Shown here piece after piece: positions 24,105-33,527 of a DNA stretch of 36,562 nt; within the stretch, counting starts at the first letter, position 1, and every line of letters begins with the position of its first letter. This DNA is from a bacterium (GTDB lineage Bacteria > UBP6 > UBA1177): positions 65,709 to 102,270 of the forward strand of contig JAFQZM010000013.1 in NCBI GenBank assembly GCA_017405875.1, read 5' to 3'. The notes beneath the pieces were generated by a model, which ran no database searches, was not told the origin of the DNA, and saw only the letters and a program-made list of their open reading frames with translations. The position numbers and the translations under genes are program-made.

Positions 24105-24590
24105 ATGAAAAAAATCGCTCTGCTTTTCGTCTGCATCGTTTTCAGTTTCCTTTTCATTTCAGCGGAAAACGCAGCTCCGGCACAGAAACCTGCTGCACAG
24201 AAAACTCTGCAGTGGTCAAAAAAACCGAGATTTTACTCAACATGGGCAGCTGCCAACGAATACTGCGCCAACCTTGAGGAAGACGGTCACAAAGACTGGA
24301 GACTGCCGACCATCGACGACTGGCGCTCGATAGTTGAAAAATGCCCTGAAACAGCAACCGGCGGAAAATGCGAAATCAGTGAAAAAAACGGCAAACTCAC
24401 GATGGACAGCTACAACAAACAGGACTGCCGCGGCTGCCGTAAAGGACGCACCACTCTCGGCGGCAAAGGATGGTTCTGGTCTTCATCGCAGAGACCCGAT
24501 ACCGACCACTACTGGGTAATCAGCCTCAACAACACAAGAATTTCCGAGGCAAAAATGAATGTTCCCTATAACGTTTTCTGCGTCAGATAA
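24105..24590 (+). CDS. Exported DUF1566 (Lcl C-terminal) domain protein
   Basis: 161 residues with a cleavable signal peptide (MKKIALLFVCIVFSFLFISA, cleavage likely after SA-E) and no lipobox. The mature part has the DUF1566/Lcl fold marks: WAAANEYCANL, DWRLPTIDDWRSIVEKC, GWFWSSSQ and VFCVR. This C-type-lectin-like domain is common in secreted and surface proteins; in Legionella Lcl it binds host glycans. Six or more Cys are likely to form disulfides. SD AGGAGG precedes the ATG by 6 nt. It lies 15 nt after the PhnP-like gene and before the Lgt-family gene. Exact function unknown. Confidence 0.82.
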   Translation: MKKIALLFVCIVFSFLFISAENAAPAQKPAAQKTLQWSKKPRFYSTWAAANEYCANLEEDGHKDWRLPTIDDWRSIVEKCPETATGGKCEISEKNGKLTMDSYNKQDCRGCRKGRTTLGGKGWFWSSSQRPDTDHYWVISLNNTRISEAKMNVPYNVFCVR

Positions 24591-24596
24591 ATCCCC

Positions 24597-24611
24597 GGCA
24601 CAAAGTGTGCC
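24597..24611. other. Small hairpin between the DUF1566 and Lgt-family genes
   Basis: GGCACA, 3-nt loop AAG, TGTGCC: a perfect 6-bp stem with no U-run after it. It could be an mRNA processing or stability site rather than a terminator; the lgt SD starts just downstream. Confidence 0.4.
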
Positions 24612-24627
24612 AAAATAGAGGTCGCAC

Positions 24628-25464
24628 ATGTTGAACTGGCTTTCTTCAGGAGCAATAGATATTGCAGGACGCATTACTCCGTTCCTGTTTTTATTGGATG
24701 TTCTTATCTGGTTTCTGCTGGTAAGAAAAAAGACCAGCATCAAAAAAAACAGAAAAATTCTGGTAAAAACTGGTGTTTTTTCGCTGCTCGGCGCGGCAAT
24801 TGCACCGCTTTTGATCATCGTAGTTTCCGGAAAGCTCTTCCCGTTTCTGTCATCCGCAGGAAAACTCATCAAAAGCATAAACAGTTTTGCAATGCTAAAA
24901 ACGGTGTTGTTAGTCGCATTCAGAGGTTTCTCGATAACCGGCGGCATACTCATACTTTCAATTGTTCTTCTGTTCGCTTTGAAAGACGCGAAAAAACTCA
25001 CTTTTGCGATACTTTATCCGTTTCCGCTTTTCGCGGCGCTTGCCAGAATCAACTGCTTTCTCAAAGGATGCTGCTTCGGCAAACTTTATGAAGGTGTTTT
25101 TGCGATAAAATATCCGCCGGCAAGCCTTGCATCAAGGCAGCATTACGCCCAGTCGCTGCTTCCGTCTCGGTATGTCGCATCAATGCCTGTCCATCCGACT
25201 CAGCTTTATATCGTTTTTTCCATGTTCATGCTTTTTATCGGTGTTGTTCTGATGAATAAGTTCAAAGTAAAAAAGAACATTATTGCAGGAACGGTTCTTT
25301 CGGGTTACGGATTTTTTAATTTCTTTATAGAACTTTCCCGCGAAGAGCCGCTTGTCTTCAACTTCATCACGATGGGACAAATCATGGAAATCATTCTCTT
25401 TTGTTTAGGTCTTTACCTTGTTTTCAAAGTAAAGGAAGAAGATATTTCGGAAAGTGGAAATTAA
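24628..25464 (+). CDS. lgt: Lgt-family prolipoprotein diacylglyceryl transferase, GCC(F)G variant
   Basis: Polytopic inner-membrane protein of 278 residues with seven or so helices. Lgt marks: FRGFSITGGILI, ALARINCFLKGCCFG (138-151), PVHPTQLY (187-194) and FFIELSREEP near the C-terminus. Lgt adds diacylglycerol to the lipobox Cys, and this window encodes four such lipoproteins. Compared from memory with E. coli Lgt, R143 and R239 equivalents are kept but H103 is Thr, N146 is Cys and E151 is Cys, as in a widespread family variant with an RxxCFLxGCCxG loop. It may be the organism's working Lgt or a paralogue with another acyl transfer role. SD AGAGG; pgi follows after 9 nt. Confidence 0.78.
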   Translation: MLNWLSSGAIDIAGRITPFLFLLDVLIWFLLVRKKTSIKKNRKILVKTGVFSLLGAAIAPLLIIVVSGKLFPFLSSAGKLIKSINSFAMLKTVLLVAFRGFSITGGILILSIVLLFALKDAKKLTFAILYPFPLFAALARINCFLKGCCFGKLYEGVFAIKYPPASLASRQHYAQSLLPSRYVASMPVHPTQLYIVFSMFMLFIGVVLMNKFKVKKNIIAGTVLSGYGFFNFFIELSREEPLVFNFITMGQIMEIILFCLGLYLVFKVKEEDISESGN

Positions 25465-28144
<2,680 letters not shown>

Positions 28145-28145
<1 letters not shown>

Positions 28146-28174
28146 AAAAAATTGAGACGCACCACGGCACGTCT
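28145..28174 (-). terminator. Terminator after transketolase
   Basis: Minus strand AGACG, 10-nt loop, CGTCT, then CAAT and a run of seven Ts. It sits in the 52-nt convergent gap between galE and tkt. The stem is short (5 bp, extendable with imperfect pairs). Confidence 0.5.
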
Positions 28175-28197
28175 TTGCAATTGTTGAATAATTTTAG

Positions 28198-30192
28198 TTA
28201 CTTGGATTTAGCCGCTTTTACGATGTTTTCAGCGGTGAAGCCGTATTTTTCCATGACCAGACTTCCCGGAGCGGAAGTGCCGAAAGTATCAACGGCAATG
28301 ATTTTTCCTTTTTCTCCGGCATATTTTTCCCATCCGAAACTTGAGCCGGCTTCGATCACTATGCGGTTTTTAACAGATTTCGGAAGCACCGATTCCCTGT
28401 ATTTTGCAGGCTGTTTCTCGAATGTTTCACGTGAAACCATGTTGACGACACGCACTTTTCTGCCCTCTTTTTTGAGAGTTTCGGCAGCTTCAAGCGCGAT
28501 GTGGACTTCTGAACCTGTGGCGATGAGAATGAGTTCGGGAGCTGCTTCCTCAAGTATCTCGTAAGCACCTTTGAGAGCGTTTTCGACATCAGCGTATCTG
28601 GTTCTGTCGATGACGGGAACATCCTGGCGGGTCAGAATGAGTGCAACGGGCTGATTTTTGTTTTCAAGGATGTGTTTCCAGGCGACTGATACTTCGTTTG
28701 CATCAGCCGGACGCCACACTTCAAGCCCCGGAATGCAACGAAGAGACGCAAGCTGCTCTACCGGCTGGTGAGTCGGGCCGTCCTCGCCTACCGCAAGAGA
28801 ATCATGCGTGAAAAGGAATATTGAGCCGAGTTTTGCAAGCGCTGCAAGCCTTATCGGCGGGCGCATATAGTCAACGAACGAGAAGAATGTCCCGGTGTAG
28901 GGTTTGAGCATTCCGTGGTAGAAAATGCCGTTTGCAATAGCTCCCATCGCGTGCTCGCGGACTCCGAAGTGGATGTTTTTGCCCGAAAAATCGTCAGCCG
29001 AGATCCATTTTTCGCCCGAGATCGTTGTTTTGGTCGAGCAGCTGAGGTCTGCGTCACCGCCTACGAGCCACGGAACGGCTTTGCCGAGAGCGGCAAGGAC
29101 TTTTCCGTCTGCGGCGCGTGTCGCCATTTTTGTTCCGGCTTCGAATTTCGGAAGGATCTTGTCGAGATCTTCGACTTTGAGCTCCTGCATCTCCTTGAAC
29201 TGAGCCGCTTCTTCGGGATATTTCACCGCATATTCCGCAAAAAGTTTGTTCCAAGAAGAAACAGCTCTCTTTCCGGCACGTTTTATCGAAGCGAAATCCT
29301 TTTTGACGTCGTCATCGACAAAGAAAAATTTGTCGGGATTCATTCCGAAACCTTTTTTTACCGCCGCAAGTTCGTCGGCACCAAGTGGAGAGCCGTGGGA
29401 GGAAGAGCTTCCAGCCTTGTTGGGAGAACCGAATCCGATAGTGGTTTTTACGATGATAAGTGTAGGTTTCGAGAGCTCTTTTTTAGCTTTTGCGATAGCG
29501 CGGTCGATCGATCTGAGGTCTCTGTCGCCGTCAGCAACCATGATGACCTGGAATCCGTAGCTTTCGAAGCGTTTTTTTACGTCCTCGGTAAAAGTGATCG
29601 AGGTCGGTCCGTCGAGCGAAATATCGTTTGAATCGTAAAGCAGAATGAGCTTTCCGAGTTTGAGATGCCCCGCAAGCGACGCGGCTTCAGCGGCAATTCC
29701 TTCCATCATGCAGCCGTCACCAAGAAGCGCGTAAGTGTAGTGATTTACGATCTCAAAACCGGGTTTATTGAACCTTGCGGCAAGCATTCTTTCGGCTATC
29801 GCCATGCCAACTGCGTTCGCAACACCCTGACCGAGCGGCCCCGTGGAAGCATCAACGCCAGGAGTTACGCCGAATTCGGGATGACCCGGAGTTTTGCTTT
29901 TCCACTGCCTGAAATTTTTCAGATCGTCCATCGAAAGTTTGTATCCTGCAAGATGGAGCATCGAATAGAGAAGCGCACTGCCGTGACCCGCAGAAAGAAC
30001 GAATCTGTCGCGGTCTATCCAGTCGGGATTTACGGGAGAAACCTTGAGATGCCGTTTCCAAAGAGTGTAAGCCACAGGTGCAGCCCCCATCGGAAGGCCG
30101 GGATGGCCCGAATTGGCCTTTTGTATCATGTCAGCCGAAAGAACGCGGACGGTATTCACGCTTTTTTCAGAAATCTTATCGGGAAAAGCCAT
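28198..30192 (-). CDS. tkt: Transketolase
   Basis: Thiamine-diphosphate enzyme moving two-carbon units between sugar phosphates in the pentose-phosphate pathway. 664 residues, normal length for a full-length bacterial transketolase. Seen: [12 protein letters not shown] (28-39), [15 protein letters not shown], the ThDP/Mg motif GDGCMMEG...N (158-165, N189), and in the pyrimidine domain [14 protein letters not shown] and [16 protein letters not shown], plus [11 protein letters not shown] and [12 protein letters not shown]. The upstream start at 30234 is rejected; ATG at 30192 has GGAG 7 nt upstream and begins directly at the family N-terminus. Own promoter TTGTCG-N16-TATATT. Makes ribose 5-phosphate, the Prs substrate, together with other pathway enzymes. 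Confidence 0.97.
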   Translation of the reverse strand: MAFPDKISEKSVNTVRVLSADMIQKANSGHPGLPMGAAPVAYTLWKRHLKVSPVNPDWIDRDRFVLSAGHGSALLYSMLHLAGYKLSMDDLKNFRQWKSKTPGHPEFGVTPGVDASTGPLGQGVANAVGMAIAERMLAARFNKPGFEIVNHYTYALLGDGCMMEGIAAEAASLAGHLKLGKLILLYDSNDISLDGPTSITFTEDVKKRFESYGFQVIMVADGDRDLRSIDRAIAKAKKELSKPTLIIVKTTIGFGSPNKAGSSSSHGSPLGADELAAVKKGFGMNPDKFFFVDDDVKKDFASIKRAGKRAVSSWNKLFAEYAVKYPEEAAQFKEMQELKVEDLDKILPKFEAGTKMATRAADGKVLAALGKAVPWLVGGDADLSCSTKTTISGEKWISADDFSGKNIHFGVREHAMGAIANGIFYHGMLKPYTGTFFSFVDYMRPPIRLAALAKLGSIFLFTHDSLAVGEDGPTHQPVEQLASLRCIPGLEVWRPADANEVSVAWKHILENKNQPVALILTRQDVPVIDRTRYADVENALKGAYEILEEAAPELILIATGSEVHIALEAAETLKKEGRKVRVVNMVSRETFEKQPAKYRESVLPKSVKNRIVIEAGSSFGWEKYAGEKGKIIAVDTFGTSAPGSLVMEKYGFTAENIVKAAKSK

Positions 30193-30225
30193 TTTTTTCT
30201 CCACAAAAAGTTCATAAATCGGCTG

Positions 30226-30253
30226 AATATACAAAAAAATAGAGAAACGACAA
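30226..30253 (-). promoter_or_regulatory. Promoter of transketolase
   Basis: Minus strand TTGTCG, 16-nt spacer, TATATT; about 33 nt upstream of the chosen ATG. Confidence 0.55.
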
Positions 30254-30296
30254 GATAAAAATGGGGATAGATGAATCTTTTGGGAAAGTTTTTATG

Positions 30297-31058
30297 CTAC
30301 CGAAGATTTTCCAGAAAAACTTTGTTGAGGCTCTCCCAATTTGACGGATAATTTTCCTCTTTTGTCTGCAGGATTTCTTCGATTTTGGCTATATTTTGCT
30401 GAATGAAATCGTCAAGAGTTTTGATGTGAGGCCCTTCAGTTTTTTCGAGATTGTGCTTTTTCGCTTCTAAAAGCCGCATGAAATCATCTTCGATCTCACG
30501 GGGCATGGAACCCGTGTAAAGTTTTGAAAAAAGTGTCGGCGGCGGGCTCTTTTTATCGAGGATCCAGCGGCATGCAAAGATCGGACGCAGAACATAAAGA
30601 TATTTTTTAAGGATGACACTATCCTCTTTGAAATATGCGCGGAGAGTGCTTTTCGCGATCGAAATGTAGTGATAAAGCATCCGTTTTTCCGAAAAATATT
30701 CGGGCATTACGCTTTTTACCCGTTCCCAATCCCCGGTCGTGCGGTAAACCACCGGCGAATCAGCCCACTCGAAAATCACGGGATTCGATTTCGCAAGAAG
30801 CAGAAGCAGCTTTTTTATGTCCCAGCCGTTGATGTCGTAAATGTCATTCAGCTCATACTCGATTACATCGCGGACCGCATCAAGTCTCAGATAGTCACGG
30901 AGATCCCGCACATAGACGAAACGCACGTCATAATCGCTGTCAGGCGAAGCAAAACCCCATGCGCGGCTGCCGCTTTCGCAGGCATAAATTATCTTCACAC
31001 TGCACTTCTGCTCGATTTCTGAAAGTTTTTCTTTGATTGTTTCTTCAATGGTCGGCAT
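30297..31058 (-). CDS. RlaP/YcgL-like (COG3541) predicted nucleotidyltransferase
   Basis: 253-residue stand-alone polymerase-beta-type nucleotidyltransferase. ESGSRAWGFASPDSDYDVRF (28-47) has the GS followed by DxD (D42, D44) metal motif; a third acid may be D80 in INGWDIKKLL. The rest (SNPVIFEWADSPVVY, YHYISIAKSTLRAYF, KKYLYVLRPIFACRWI) matches the RlaP/YcgL group, whose phage and bacterial members sit with RNA-repair genes and are thought to add nucleotides to RNA. No ligase or kinase partner is here. ATG at 31058 is chosen (AGGAG 7 nt upstream); the upstream start at 31115 lies past the promoter -35. Minus strand, its own promoter, divergent from a toxin-antitoxin remnant. Confidence 0.8.
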   Translation of the reverse strand: MPTIEETIKEKLSEIEQKCSVKIIYACESGSRAWGFASPDSDYDVRFVYVRDLRDYLRLDAVRDVIEYELNDIYDINGWDIKKLLLLLAKSNPVIFEWADSPVVYRTTGDWERVKSVMPEYFSEKRMLYHYISIAKSTLRAYFKEDSVILKKYLYVLRPIFACRWILDKKSPPPTLFSKLYTGSMPREIEDDFMRLLEAKKHNLEKTEGPHIKTLDDFIQQNIAKIEEILQTKEENYPSNWESLNKVFLENLR

Positions 31059-31086
31059 CTTATGCTCCTGAAAAATAAAACGGCAG

Positions 31087-31115
31087 ATTTTACATACAAC
31101 AGCTGCAATTTTCAA
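31087..31115 (-). promoter_or_regulatory. Promoter of the RlaP-like gene
   Basis: Minus strand TTGAAA, 17-nt spacer, TAAAAT. It overlaps the control region of the divergent antitoxin gene. Confidence 0.55.
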
Positions 31116-31124
31116 TCCGCAATT

Positions 31125-31130
31125 TATAAT
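31125..31130 (+). promoter_or_regulatory. -10 box of the RelB-like antitoxin gene
   Basis: TATAAT, 31 nt before the ATG at 31162. No clear -35. Close to the divergent RlaP-like promoter. Confidence 0.35.
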
Positions 31131-31161
31131 TTACGGCTTTGTTTATAACGGAGGTAAAACC

Positions 31162-31371
31162 ATGAGTTATGAAGCAATTGTCAAAGAAACAGCAAGACTC
31201 TCAAGGATAGAGCAGTTAAATCTTCTCGCATACCTTGCCAACCTGATAAAGGAAAACGAGGAAAATGACTTGTCTCTCGAAAAGGCTGTTTCAGACTCTC
31301 TCAACATGACAAATCTTTACGGACCCTTCAGTTCCGCAGAAGAAGCCGTTTCTTCAATGCTGGAGGACTAA
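31162..31371 (+). CDS. RelB/addiction-module-type antitoxin, toxin lost
   Basis: 69-residue acidic helical protein: MSYEAIVKETARLSRIEQLNLLAYLANLI, then an acidic middle and the C-terminal FSSAEEAVSSMLED. The plan (N-terminal helices that dimerise or bind DNA, a flexible acidic C-terminal segment that wraps the toxin) and the ending resemble small antitoxins paired with RelE/YafQ toxins. GGAGG lies 6-7 nt before the ATG. Only the last ~24 codons of a RelE/YafQ toxin follow directly, which strongly supports the antitoxin call. With no toxin it may now only repress its own promoter, or protect against a related toxin elsewhere. Confidence 0.72.
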   Translation: MSYEAIVKETARLSRIEQLNLLAYLANLIKENEENDLSLEKAVSDSLNMTNLYGPFSSAEEAVSSMLED

Positions 31372-31373
31372 AA

Positions 31374-31451
31374 TTGTATCGGATTATTGAAGACAAACTG
31401 ATACTTTCAGCCACCGCCACAGGCACTCATTCAGATCTTTTCGGAAAATAA
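31374..31451 (+). pseudogene. Remnant of a RelE/YafQ-family toxin (C-terminal end only)
   Basis: After the antitoxin stop, a frame opening at TTG 31374 encodes about 25 residues, YRIIEDKLILSATATGTH then SDLFGK and a stop. This is the final beta strands and the conserved TGTHxxLF(G) end of YafQ/RelE mRNA interferases (E. coli YafQ ends TGTHAALFG). The toxin's expected SD, GGAGG at 31362-31366, is still in place 7 nt upstream. So the 5' control region and 3' end survive and roughly 60-70 codons in between are gone: an internal deletion. The remnant lacks the rest of the fold and cannot be an RNase. Confidence 0.75.
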
Positions 31452-31492
31452 TCCAAACATTTTCAGATTTTTTTGTTCACCAAACGCTTTTT

Positions 31493-31576
31493 ACCGGCAT
31501 AAACTTGCCGGTTAAGGGGGTAAAAATTGCAAAAAAGTAAAAAGTTGCCCCCTTAACTTGAAAAATACCCCGTTAA
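31493..31576 (+). promoter_or_regulatory. Hairpin plus three TTAAGGGGG-type boxes before the DUF4143 ATPase gene
   Basis: First, ACCGGCA (31493-31499) and TGCCGGT (31506-31512) form a 7-bp stem. Then box 1 TTAAGGGGG (31512-31520), box 2 CCCCCTTAA (31548-31556, inverted) and box 3 CCCCGTTAA (31568-31576, same orientation as box 2, one change). Boxes 1 and 2 form a 10-bp perfect inverted repeat with flanking G/C. Between them is a near direct repeat GTAAAAATTGC / GTAAAAAGTTGC. Box 2 abuts the -35 and box 3 lies in the promoter spacer, 20 bp apart, so on the same DNA face: the layout of a repressor operator. Confidence 0.55.
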
Positions 31577-31586
31577 ATGATATGCT
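31558..31586 (+). promoter_or_regulatory. Promoter of the DUF4143 ATPase gene
   Basis: TTGAAA (31558-31563), 17-nt spacer, TATGCT (31581-31586). Transcription would start near 31593, just ahead of the GGAGG SD at 31602-31606. Confidence 0.55.
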
Positions 31587-31611
31587 TTTTCGGATTTTGT
31601 CGGAGGTTACT

Positions 31612-32859
31612 ATGGAATTTGAAATCAGAAACGATTTATACCCGAGAGAGAAATATTTGGAAAAAATCAGGGGATTTTATCACGAATGCGAGGTGATAAA
31701 GGTTTTGACCGGTGTCAGAAGATGCGGCAAATCGTCGATCATGAACCTTATCATTCAGGAATTGCTTTCGGGCGGCGTGAACAGAGAAAACATCCTTTAT
31801 TTCAATCTTGATAAAAAGCCGTTCGATACAGTTGTTTCGTCAGAAAAACTTGATGAAATCATTGAAAAAAACAAAGTTGCAAGCGGTAAAAACTATCTTT
31901 TTATTGATGAGATCCAGAATGTTAAAGGCTTTGAAAAGGTGATTAACGCATGGCGTGAAGAAGGGAATTTTTCGATATTTATTACCGGCTCGAACTCCTA
32001 TCTTCTGTCGGGCGAGCTTGTAACAAAGCTGACTGGACGATACATCGAATTCAATATTCTTCCTCTCTCGTTCGACGAATATCTGAACGTGAAAAAGTTT
32101 TTCGGGAAACAGGTCTCCGATGACTCGACAGAACTCAGGAACTATATCTACGAAGGAGGGTTCCCTTACGTTTTAAAACTCAACTCGATGAATGACAAAA
32201 GAAGATACGTTCAGAATCTCATTGACGAAATTTACGAAAAAGATGTTAAAAAAAGGCTGAAAATAAGACACCGTTCCGTCTTTGAATCAATCATGAAGTA
32301 TATCGTCAACAATTTCGGCGCGACGACGAGCATTCAGAATATTGTCGATGATTTTGCAAAAAACGGCGTGAATATCAAAAGAGAGACTGTCAACCGATAC
32401 ATTGAAGCCTTGGAGAGCGCGAAAATCATCATGTCTTGCAGCCGCTTCGACATGAAATCGAGGAAATCACTTGCCGGAGAAAAAAAATTCTACCTTTCTG
32501 ACCTATCGTTTTACTATGCTTTAAACACAGACAACCGCATAAATTACGGTCCCGCACTTGAAAACATAGTCTACACCTACGCTTTAGGCTTGGATTACTC
32601 AATCAGCGTCGGCAGGATCGGCAAATTGGAATGCGATTTCATTTTAAGAGACAACGAGATGAATTATTCATATATTCAGGTCGCATACACGATTCTGGAA
32701 AGCAGAGAAACAGAGGATAGGGAATACCGGAGCCTTGAAAACATAACATGGGATAACTATCCGCGTTATCTGCTGACAATGGATAATCTTATTCAAAAGC
32801 GAAACGGCATAATTCACTGCAATATAGCTGAATTTATTAAGGAAAATAGAAAGTTTTAG
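31612..32859 (+). CDS. AAA ATPase with C-terminal DUF4143 domain
   Basis: 415-residue ATP-binding protein. Walker A GVRRCGKSS (34-42), Walker B LFIDEIQ (96-102), sensor ITGSNS (124-129), then LPLSFDEYL and GGFPYVLKL, the standard AAA_14 to DUF4143 plan. A winged-helix-like part (about 225-275, with IQNIVDDFAKNGVNIKRETVNRYIEALESAKII) and a nuclease-like C-terminal end (GRIGKLECDFILRD, YIQVAYTI) complete it; the E/D-x-D and Q-V-A pattern resembles a PD-(D/E)xK core, but this is not certain. Start ATG at 31612 follows GGAGG; the TTG at 31558 is part of the promoter. The family is widespread, many copies per genome, function unsettled. Overlaps the msrA end by 3-4 nt tail to tail. Confidence 0.88.
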   Translation: MEFEIRNDLYPREKYLEKIRGFYHECEVIKVLTGVRRCGKSSIMNLIIQELLSGGVNRENILYFNLDKKPFDTVVSSEKLDEIIEKNKVASGKNYLFIDEIQNVKGFEKVINAWREEGNFSIFITGSNSYLLSGELVTKLTGRYIEFNILPLSFDEYLNVKKFFGKQVSDDSTELRNYIYEGGFPYVLKLNSMNDKRRYVQNLIDEIYEKDVKKRLKIRHRSVFESIMKYIVNNFGATTSIQNIVDDFAKNGVNIKRETVNRYIEALESAKIIMSCSRFDMKSRKSLAGEKKFYLSDLSFYYALNTDNRINYGPALENIVYTYALGLDYSISVGRIGKLECDFILRDNEMNYSYIQVAYTILESRETEDREYRSLENITWDNYPRYLLTMDNLIQKRNGIIHCNIAEFIKENRKF

Positions 32860-33362
32860 TTTTCCTTCATCGCAATACAGAAAAGTTCAAGCGGTAAGTG
32901 GCAGTAACCGTTGGGATTTTTGACAAGATATTTCTGGTGGTACTCTTCGGCGGGATAGAAGTTTTCGAGCGGGTTCACTTCGACCGCAAATTTTCCGGCA
33001 TTTTCGCCGAGAAGCGATTTTTCCTCATTTACAGCCGCTTCAATGTCAGCAAGGAGAGTTTCATCGGTGTAATAAATTCCGGTGCGGTACTGTATCCCGC
33101 AGTCGCAACCCTGCTGATTGACCGAGAGCGGATCTATTGCTTTGAAGTAGTAACCGATGAGTTTCTGTGTCGGAAGAACCGTCTCGTCGTATTCTACCTT
33201 CACTGTTTCGGCGTGTCCGCTACCTGAGCAGACATCCTGATAACTTGGATCTTCAGTTTTTCCGTTGGCATAGCCGACAACTGTCGATCTCACTCCCTGA
33301 AACTGGTCGAAAAAACGCTGCGTTCCCCAGAAACAGCCCCCTGCAAAATAGATCGTTTTCAT
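32856..33362 (-). CDS. msrA: Peptide methionine sulfoxide reductase MsrA
   Basis: Reduces methionine-S-sulfoxide in proteins and free Met. 168 residues. Catalytic C10 in the signature GGCFWG (8-13); GYANGKTEDPSYQDVCSGSGHAETV, then QQGCDCGIQYRTGIYY (family DxGxQYR with two extra Cys) and EEYHQKYL near the end. C-terminal cysteines in GYCHLPLELFC are candidates for resolving residues. The ATG at 33362 is chosen over GTG 33365 because GGAGG (33368-33372) is 5 nt away from it. No fused MsrB. Its 5' region, with a 16-bp palindrome, is shared with divergent ahcY. The stop overlaps that of the convergent ATPase gene. Confidence 0.96.
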   Translation of the reverse strand: MKTIYFAGGCFWGTQRFFDQFQGVRSTVVGYANGKTEDPSYQDVCSGSGHAETVKVEYDETVLPTQKLIGYYFKAIDPLSVNQQGCDCGIQYRTGIYYTDETLLADIEAAVNEEKSLLGENAGKFAVEVNPLENFYPAEEYHQKYLVKNPNGYCHLPLELFCIAMKEN

Positions 33363-33374
33363 CACTTCCTCCCT

Positions 33375-33390
33375 AAAAACCGCGGTTTTT
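33375..33390. promoter_or_regulatory. Perfect palindrome in the msrA leader
   Basis: AAAAACCGCGGTTTTT, extendable to CTAAAAA...TTTTTTAG with one extra T. It lies 3-4 nt upstream of the msrA SD, where a regulator or an mRNA hairpin could block ribosome access. A partial match, ACCGCGGTTTT, is also found directly before gmk (3874-3884). Confidence 0.4.
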
Positions 33391-33420
33391 TAGCACAGAG
33401 CCGCTTCTTTTGCCATTTCT

Positions 33421-33449
33421 TTTGTGTTTTCGCCCTTTCTTTTTATAAT
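33421..33449 (+). promoter_or_regulatory. Promoter of ahcY
   Basis: TTTGTG (33421-33426), 17-nt spacer, TATAAT (33444-33449), followed by a G/C-rich discriminator (GGCGCCGC), as in growth-rate-controlled promoters. Confidence 0.55.
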
Positions 33450-33469
33450 GGCGCCGCAAAATTGCCGGT

Positions 33470-33495
33470 ATCACGGGATTGCGGGATTACGTGAT
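33470..33495 (+). promoter_or_regulatory. Leader hairpin of ahcY
   Basis: ATCACG (33470-33475), a 14-nt loop containing GGATT twice, and CGTGAT (33490-33495). It lies within the ~70-nt 5' leader between the likely transcription start (about 33456) and the AGGAGG SD (33517-33522). I could not match the SAH riboswitch consensus. Confidence 0.35.
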
Positions 33496-33527
33496 CTCGG
33501 GCGGCGCGACAAAAACAGGAGGAAAAA

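Noticed and set aside
28915-29631. 238-codon plus-strand open frame
   Set aside because: Antisense inside transketolase; no SD and no recognisable domain.
31558-31611. TTG at 31558 as start of the DUF4143 protein
   Set aside because: It is the -35 TTGAAA of the promoter and has no SD; ATG 31612 has GGAGG at 6-nt spacing.
33450-33527. SAH riboswitch upstream of ahcY
   Set aside because: Conserved SAH-aptamer blocks were not found, and the outer GC stem (33451-33457 with 33501-33507) would lie partly upstream of the transcription start.
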